From NCBI GenBank assembly GCA_030593225.1, contig JAUVHP010000003.1, positions 1 through 25,977 on the forward strand: a stretch of DNA of 25,977 nucleotides, given 5' to 3'. This document shows positions 21,563-25,977 of this stretch, in pieces (within the stretch, counting starts at the first letter, position 1; each line of letters begins with the position of its first letter). The notes below the pieces were generated by a model that was not told the DNA's origin, made no database searches, and saw only the letters and a list, made by a program, of their open reading frames with translations. Both the position numbers and the translations under genes were made by a program. The stretch is from an archaeon. Lineage in GTDB: Archaea > Nanobdellota > Nanobdellia > Pacearchaeales > GW2011-AR1.

Positions 21563-23154
21563 ATGAATATATTAATAATTATCCCAAAATACTCTTCTAT
21601 GATTGAAAAGGATTTTACTTATTCTTTTCCATTGGGTTTAGCATATATTTCTTCTACATTAAAATCTGTAGGATATCCAGTAGATTGTCTAAATTTAAAT
21701 CATTATGATGGAACTATAGAAGATTTAATAATCAAAAAATTAAATTTTAAAAAATATAATTTAATATGCACTGGAGGGAATGCCCTTATTTACAATATAT
21801 TAGAAAAAATAATAAAAACAATTAGGTCTCATAAAACTAATCCTTTAATAGTTGTGGGTGGCCCGATAATTACAAGTGAGCCCGAATTAATGATGTGTTC
21901 ATTAAAACCTGATTTTGGAGTTATTGGAGAAGGGGAATTAACAATTTTAGATTTACTTAAAAATTTAAATAAAAAAAATAATTTAAAAAACATAAAAGGA
22001 ATAATTTTTTATGATAAAGGAGAGATTATTAGGGGGCCAAATCGTGAATCAATAAACGATTTAAATTTAATATCTTTGCCAGATTTTGAAGGCTTTGAAT
22101 TTGATAAATATCTAAATAATTCTGTTTGTAATAATGCATATTATGAGAATGGATTTGATTTTCCAAGAACTTATCCTATTTTAGGAAGTAGAGGATGTCC
22201 TTTTAATTGTAGTTTTTGTTGGCATTCAGAAAAGTATCTGTCAAGGTCTATAGATGATATCATGAAAGAATTGGATTTAATGGTTAGTAAATATATGATT
22301 AATAATATTCTTATTTATGATGATTGTTTTTCTGCTAATAAAAAAAGATTATATGAATTTTGCAAAAAAATTAAAAAATTATCTAAAAAGTTACAAAAGG
22401 AAATAAAATGGACTTGTCAATTATTAGTTAACACTATTGATGAAAAGATGCTAAAAACAATGAAAGATGCAGGTTGTAGTTCAATTAGTTATGGATTTGA
22501 AAGTTTTAGCCCAATTATTTTGAAAAGTATGAGGAAACCAATCACTCCCACACAAATAAACAAAGCATTTAATCAAACATTAAAAGTAGGAATCGCTGTT
22601 CAAGCTAATTTTATATTTGGAGATGTTGCAGAAACAAAAGAAACCTCTAATGAAACAATAAATTATTGGAAAAAAATTGTAAAGCACAAGTAAATTTAGG
22701 ATTTGTTAAGGCTTATCCTGGAAGTGAAATATATGAATATTGTGTAAGAAAAAATATAATGAAAAATAAGCTTAATTTTATCAAGTTTAATATGGGTCCA
22801 GATAATATTTTAAATATGACTAAAGCGATGTCTTCACAAGAATTTAAAAATTTAGAGAAATCATTATATGATTCATTAAGAGACTATGGAAATTTTGTAT
22901 CTCCTAAAATTAAAAAAACAAATAGAAAAAATATTTATTTTCTTAAAATAAAATGTCCTTTTTGTAAAGAAACAGTTATCTATAAAAATTGTTTAATAAG
23001 AAATAAATTTAACTATAATTTTGGGTTAATTTGTAGAAATTGTAATATGTGTTTTTCAGTAAGAAGTTTTTTGCAGAGGATAAGACAAAAGAATTATTTT
23101 TTAACAAAATTATTCATCACCTTAAAAAATAAAATAAGAAATAGGATTAATTAA
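21563..23154 (+). pseudogene. B12-type radical SAM gene split by a frameshift in an A7 run
   Basis: Two frames make one protein. From the ATG at 21563 there is a B12-binding-like domain (PLGLAYISSTLKSVGY, VVGGPIIT, VIGEGEL) and radical SAM ligands in GSRGCPFNCSFC (Cys212, Cys216, Cys219); this frame stops at 22691-22693. The homologous continuation (QVNLGFVKAYPGSEIYEYCV) lies in the -1 frame and runs to 23154, ending with two CxxC pairs (CPFC, CRNC), a zinc-ribbon tail. The frames join at the seven A at 22670-22676. One missing A in the read, a real mutation, or polymerase slippage could explain it; joined length would be about 530 aa. Its last 8 nt overlap the convergent gene. Confidence 0.82.
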
Positions 23155-24058
23155 TATCTTTTATTTCAACACCTGTATGGCCAAATTTTTGTTTATAATC
23201 TGTTCTCACTTTTACATCACAAGGATGACATTGCCCATAATTATGACATGGCCTAAATTTATTTGATAATTGAAAATTTGAATTTAATAAATTTCCTATA
23301 GAATTTTCTGTTAAAAGAATATCTCTTTGGCATCTATAAATGTCTCCTTCTGGGTTTATTAAAAGATCGGAAGTTTTGCACATACTATTAAGAGATTTTT
23401 TCCCGAAAATTGCCCCAGGATATTTTGAATAATCTCCGTAAGTAATAGAAAAAGGTCTGCCTAGATCATCATTCCCTTCATAGATTCCTAAGAAAGACTT
23501 TTCCCGAAAATTAAGGCCAACATTTTTACATTTTAAACTCATTTTTTCTAAGGCCTCTAAATTAAGAGGACTTGGATGCATTACACTTTCCATTCCAATA
23601 TCAAAACCATTCTCTTTTAATATTATAGCATTTTCTACAACTCTTTCTCCTTCTTTCATCGTTTCTGGATGATAACTAACTCTAATCGAAGGATAAGGGG
23701 AATTTCTCTTTATTCTTTCAGGAGAAACTTCGCGAACAAATCGATCTAATTTTTTTTTATTCCACCAAAGATTTGTTTGAATATCAATTTCTAATTCTGG
23801 CTTTAAATTATTTATAATATAAATAAAATCTTTATGAATTGAAGGTTCCCCTCCTAGAAATGTAATTGGAACTCCATGGGAGGATTCTATCCTATTCAAA
23901 GATTTGACCCAATCTTCTCCAGACATTTCATCAAATCTATTTCTTTTAAAATTTTTATTAGAAGAATAATTAACACAAAAACTACAATCAAGATTACATC
24001 TAAATGTAAGAAATGCCGAAATAAATTTATATGATTCTGGCAAAATAATGTTTTTCAT
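23147..24058 (-). CDS. Radical SAM protein (SPASM-like), second of a pair
   Basis: 303 aa from the ATG at 24058, 1 nt after the preceding stop; the longer frame (24076) starts inside the upstream gene. TFRCNLDCSFC gives Cys21, Cys25, Cys28; FLGGEPSIH is the GGE motif. The C-terminus has MCKTSDLLINPEGDIYRC and PCHNYGQCHPCDVK, a cysteine-rich region that would bind an extra Fe-S cluster. DIYRCQRD resembles the SPASM turn GDIYPC. Translated right behind the radical SAM protein at 24060, so the two may act in sequence on one substrate. Substrate unknown. Confidence 0.85.
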   Translation of the reverse strand: MKNIILPESYKFISAFLTFRCNLDCSFCVNYSSNKNFKRNRFDEMSGEDWVKSLNRIESSHGVPITFLGGEPSIHKDFIYIINNLKPELEIDIQTNLWWNKKKLDRFVREVSPERIKRNSPYPSIRVSYHPETMKEGERVVENAIILKENGFDIGMESVMHPSPLNLEALEKMSLKCKNVGLNFREKSFLGIYEGNDDLGRPFSITYGDYSKYPGAIFGKKSLNSMCKTSDLLINPEGDIYRCQRDILLTENSIGNLLNSNFQLSNKFRPCHNYGQCHPCDVKVRTDYKQKFGHTGVEIKDIN

Positions 24059-24059
24059 C

Positions 24060-25190
24060 TTAGGTGAAATTATCATGAGCTTGAGGCATTACCAATCTTT
24101 GAAGATATCTGTTACTTGCATCACATCTGCAACCACTACGACATTCTCCCAACCCTTTATATTTTAATTTTTGTAAAATTTCTTGTCTTTTTTCCCCTGT
24201 CCAGATTTTACTAAAACTTTCTCTATTTAGATTGCCATAAATAAATTCTTCTTTATCATAGAATAAATTACATGGTAAGACATTTCCTTTTGAATCAATT
24301 AAACTAATGAAAGACAAACCATAACATTCTGGAGAATTATGGCCTTCTTCAATTCTGGTTCTTGTTGAATCTCTAAATTCAATTTTGAAATCAACATCTT
24401 TTTCCAACTCTTTGAAAAGGTAACCTAATACTCTATGTTGTTTTTGTTTAAGTATTAATTCTTTATGATTTAGAGGATGGTCCGAATATGGTTTGACAGA
24501 AAGATAGCCAGGGTTTATTTGTTCTAATCTTTTGACTAATTCTCTTGCTTCTTGTTCATTGGAATTTTCAGGCAACATTAAAAATTGTGTCCCAACTGTT
24601 GCTTCTAAATTGTATCGTTTTTTTAATTTTACCGAATCTGCAATATTTTTCATCAAAATTTCAAATTGTTTTTTAGGAACTCCATGTGTTTGTTCGTACA
24701 TTTTAGATGTGCCTGCATCAACGCTAAACTTTATCCAAGATAAGTAAGGTAAACATTGCTCTTGTAGTTCTCTTGTAAATCTAACTCCATTAGTTGTTAA
24801 GGACACATCCAATCCTAATTCTTTTGCCCTTTGTACAAATAATCCCAAATCTTTATGTAGAGTAGGTTCACCTTCTCCACCAAACATAACTGATTTAACA
24901 CTATCTCTATAAATGGAGGTCTCCTCTTTTTTGGCAAAAGAAATCTGGTATTTTCTAGAGGGCCGAGCCATATCTTCTAAAGCATTTAACATAATTTGTG
25001 AATTAATATCTATCTTTTTATGATTCATAAAGTCAAGGGCACAAAAACTACAAGATTGGTTACATCTCGCTGTTGCTCCAATTTCTATATGGATTGGATA
25101 ACAATCTCCAGAGAATTTCCAGAGGGCTGTTTTTTCAGGATGTAAATGTATTTTATGCCCATCAATAACAAAATCTATGTTTTTCCCCAT
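24060..25190 (-). CDS. Radical SAM/SPASM protein, first of a pair
   Basis: 376 aa. A ~35-residue lead (DGHKIHLHPEKTALWKFSGD) precedes ATARCNQSCSFC, with ligands Cys43, Cys47 and Cys50; FGGEGEPTLHKD is the SAM-binding motif, and TTNGVRF and KFSVDAG follow in the barrel. The SPASM-type end has DSKGNVLPCNLFYD, GNLNRESFSKIW and CRSGCRC (Cys350, 354, 356), the usual ligands of the auxiliary cluster. It lies between a methyltransferase upstream and a second radical SAM gene downstream, with its own TATA box. Confidence 0.88.
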   Translation of the reverse strand: MGKNIDFVIDGHKIHLHPEKTALWKFSGDCYPIHIEIGATARCNQSCSFCALDFMNHKKIDINSQIMLNALEDMARPSRKYQISFAKKEETSIYRDSVKSVMFGGEGEPTLHKDLGLFVQRAKELGLDVSLTTNGVRFTRELQEQCLPYLSWIKFSVDAGTSKMYEQTHGVPKKQFEILMKNIADSVKLKKRYNLEATVGTQFLMLPENSNEQEARELVKRLEQINPGYLSVKPYSDHPLNHKELILKQKQHRVLGYLFKELEKDVDFKIEFRDSTRTRIEEGHNSPECYGLSFISLIDSKGNVLPCNLFYDKEEFIYGNLNRESFSKIWTGEKRQEILQKLKYKGLGECRSGCRCDASNRYLQRLVMPQAHDNFT

Positions 25191-25210
25191 TTTTATAATA
25201 TTTTTTTAGT

Positions 25211-25220
25211 TTTTATAAAA
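25211..25220 (-). promoter_or_regulatory. TATA box of the radical SAM pair
   Basis: TTTTATAAAA on the minus strand is centred about 26 nt upstream of the ATG at 25190, so the pair can be transcribed apart from the methyltransferase. Confidence 0.45.
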
Positions 25221-25233
25221 TTTAATTAATAAA

Positions 25234-25965
25234 TTAATTTTCTGAATCAAAAATTGTCCAAAAATAATCTCCCTTATAGCTAACTTCTTTAAATAAAGAT
25301 AACCAATCATCCACATGCAAAATTGTTTGAGCTGTCAAATTCCAATTATTTATTTTTTGTTTTTCCTTTTCTGTTTCATAAGAATCAACTTGAACAAACA
25401 TTTTATTAGTTCTACAAACTCTTTGCATTTCAATCAATGCTTTCCTACATTTGTTTTCAGAAAGATTATGTAATGTATTTATTGACAAAACAACATCAAA
25501 AGAATTGTCTGGCCAAGGTAAATCGTCGGCACTACCCTTTATCAAAAAAGGAAGTATATTTTTTCTTGCTATTTCTTCAAGTTTCCGAAAGTTATCTTTT
25601 TTATTTCGAGAGATATATTTTCCAAACCCCTCCATAGCATGATTTAAAGAATATTCTGAGATATCTAATCCAATAGCATCAATCCCAGAAACTTCTGTTT
25701 TTAAATCATATAAGAGAAAGCCTTTCGCACATCCAACATCTAAAATAGAACTTTCAGAATCAATTCCATAAACTTCTTGTAATTTTTTTACTACATTTTT
25801 CCATCTTCCATCATATTTGTATCCTCCATAACCATTTATTCTATCTCCATCAAAAAATTCTTCCCCAAAAGATTGAGCAAGTTTCCTATTTTTCTCGGTT
25901 CTCCAATTAGAATCAAATGTCCTTTTTACTTTTTGTACGGTTCCAAGCAAATTAATTTTTTTCAT
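25234..25965 (-). CDS. Class I SAM-dependent methyltransferase
   Basis: 243 aa. SILDVGCAKGFLLYDL (73-88) is motif I for SAM binding; GLDISEYSLNHA is the acidic loop of motif II; DDLPWPDNSFDVVLSINTLHNL is the Methyltransf_11/25-type motif IV region. The ~60-residue N-terminal lead is charged and has NGYGGYKYDGRW, which I do not recognise as a named motif. Such enzymes in glycan loci methylate sugars or lipid carriers; the acceptor is unknown. The upstream promoter lies at or beyond the window end. Confidence 0.87.
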   Translation of the reverse strand: MKKINLLGTVQKVKRTFDSNWRTEKNRKLAQSFGEEFFDGDRINGYGGYKYDGRWKNVVKKLQEVYGIDSESSILDVGCAKGFLLYDLKTEVSGIDAIGLDISEYSLNHAMEGFGKYISRNKKDNFRKLEEIARKNILPFLIKGSADDLPWPDNSFDVVLSINTLHNLSENKCRKALIEMQRVCRTNKMFVQVDSYETEKEKQKINNWNLTAQTILHVDDWLSLFKEVSYKGDYFWTIFDSEN

Positions 25966-25977
25966 TTTATATTTTTT

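Overview
The window reads as part of a very AT-rich archaeal chromosome, most likely from a reduced-genome DPANN lineage of the Pacearchaeota/Woesearchaeota type. The archaeal signs are L21e, the RNA polymerase subunits RpoD, RpoF and RpoN, a DUF655 protein, a spliceable tRNA intron with a bulge-helix-bulge, and TATA boxes about 26 nt upstream of start codons (leaderless genes). The lineage call is inference from gene content and composition.

Layout. (1) Positions 1-3230, minus strand: an information-processing block, small zinc protein > L21e > RpoF, then a separate promoter and a coupled 19-codon leader ORF > DUF655 > S13 > S4 > S11 > RpoD (cut by the window edge). (2) Positions 3353-5065: RpoN, a frameshifted gene remnant, a lone 5S rRNA (minus) with a 108-nt hairpin abutting its 3' end, then tRNA-Leu, a small membrane protein (minus), tRNA-Arg and an intron-containing tRNA-Gly. 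Each tRNA is followed by a hairpin-rich insert that ends in a second copy of that tRNA's own 3' end. Two of the inserts share a 68-nt module (59/68 identical). (3) Positions 5077-7469: secF-secD, with a PDZ-like domain in SecD. (4) Positions 7520-25965: a surface-glycan locus with a GT-C glycosyltransferase, GT2, SDR, a PHP-like protein, an FAD oxidoreductase, a compact NDP-rhamnose module, a Wzx-like flippase, six radical SAM proteins (three with B12-binding-like N-termini, one of them frameshifted) and a methyltransferase.

How the genes work together. In the glycan locus, RfbB (4,6-dehydratase) and a fusion of a plant/mimivirus-type NRS/ER bifunctional epimerase-reductase with a sugar-1-phosphate nucleotidyltransferase would give NDP-L-rhamnose from two genes without RmlC. 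The flippase and the GT-C enzyme suggest assembly on a polyprenyl carrier and transfer outside the membrane. The radical SAM proteins and the methyltransferase probably modify sugars or lipids of this glycan, but their substrates cannot be read from sequence. Two families of near-identical promoter regions tie subsets of these genes together.

The strongest candidate for something undescribed is the set of tRNA-tail inserts at 4097-4303, 4686-4778 and 4941-5065.
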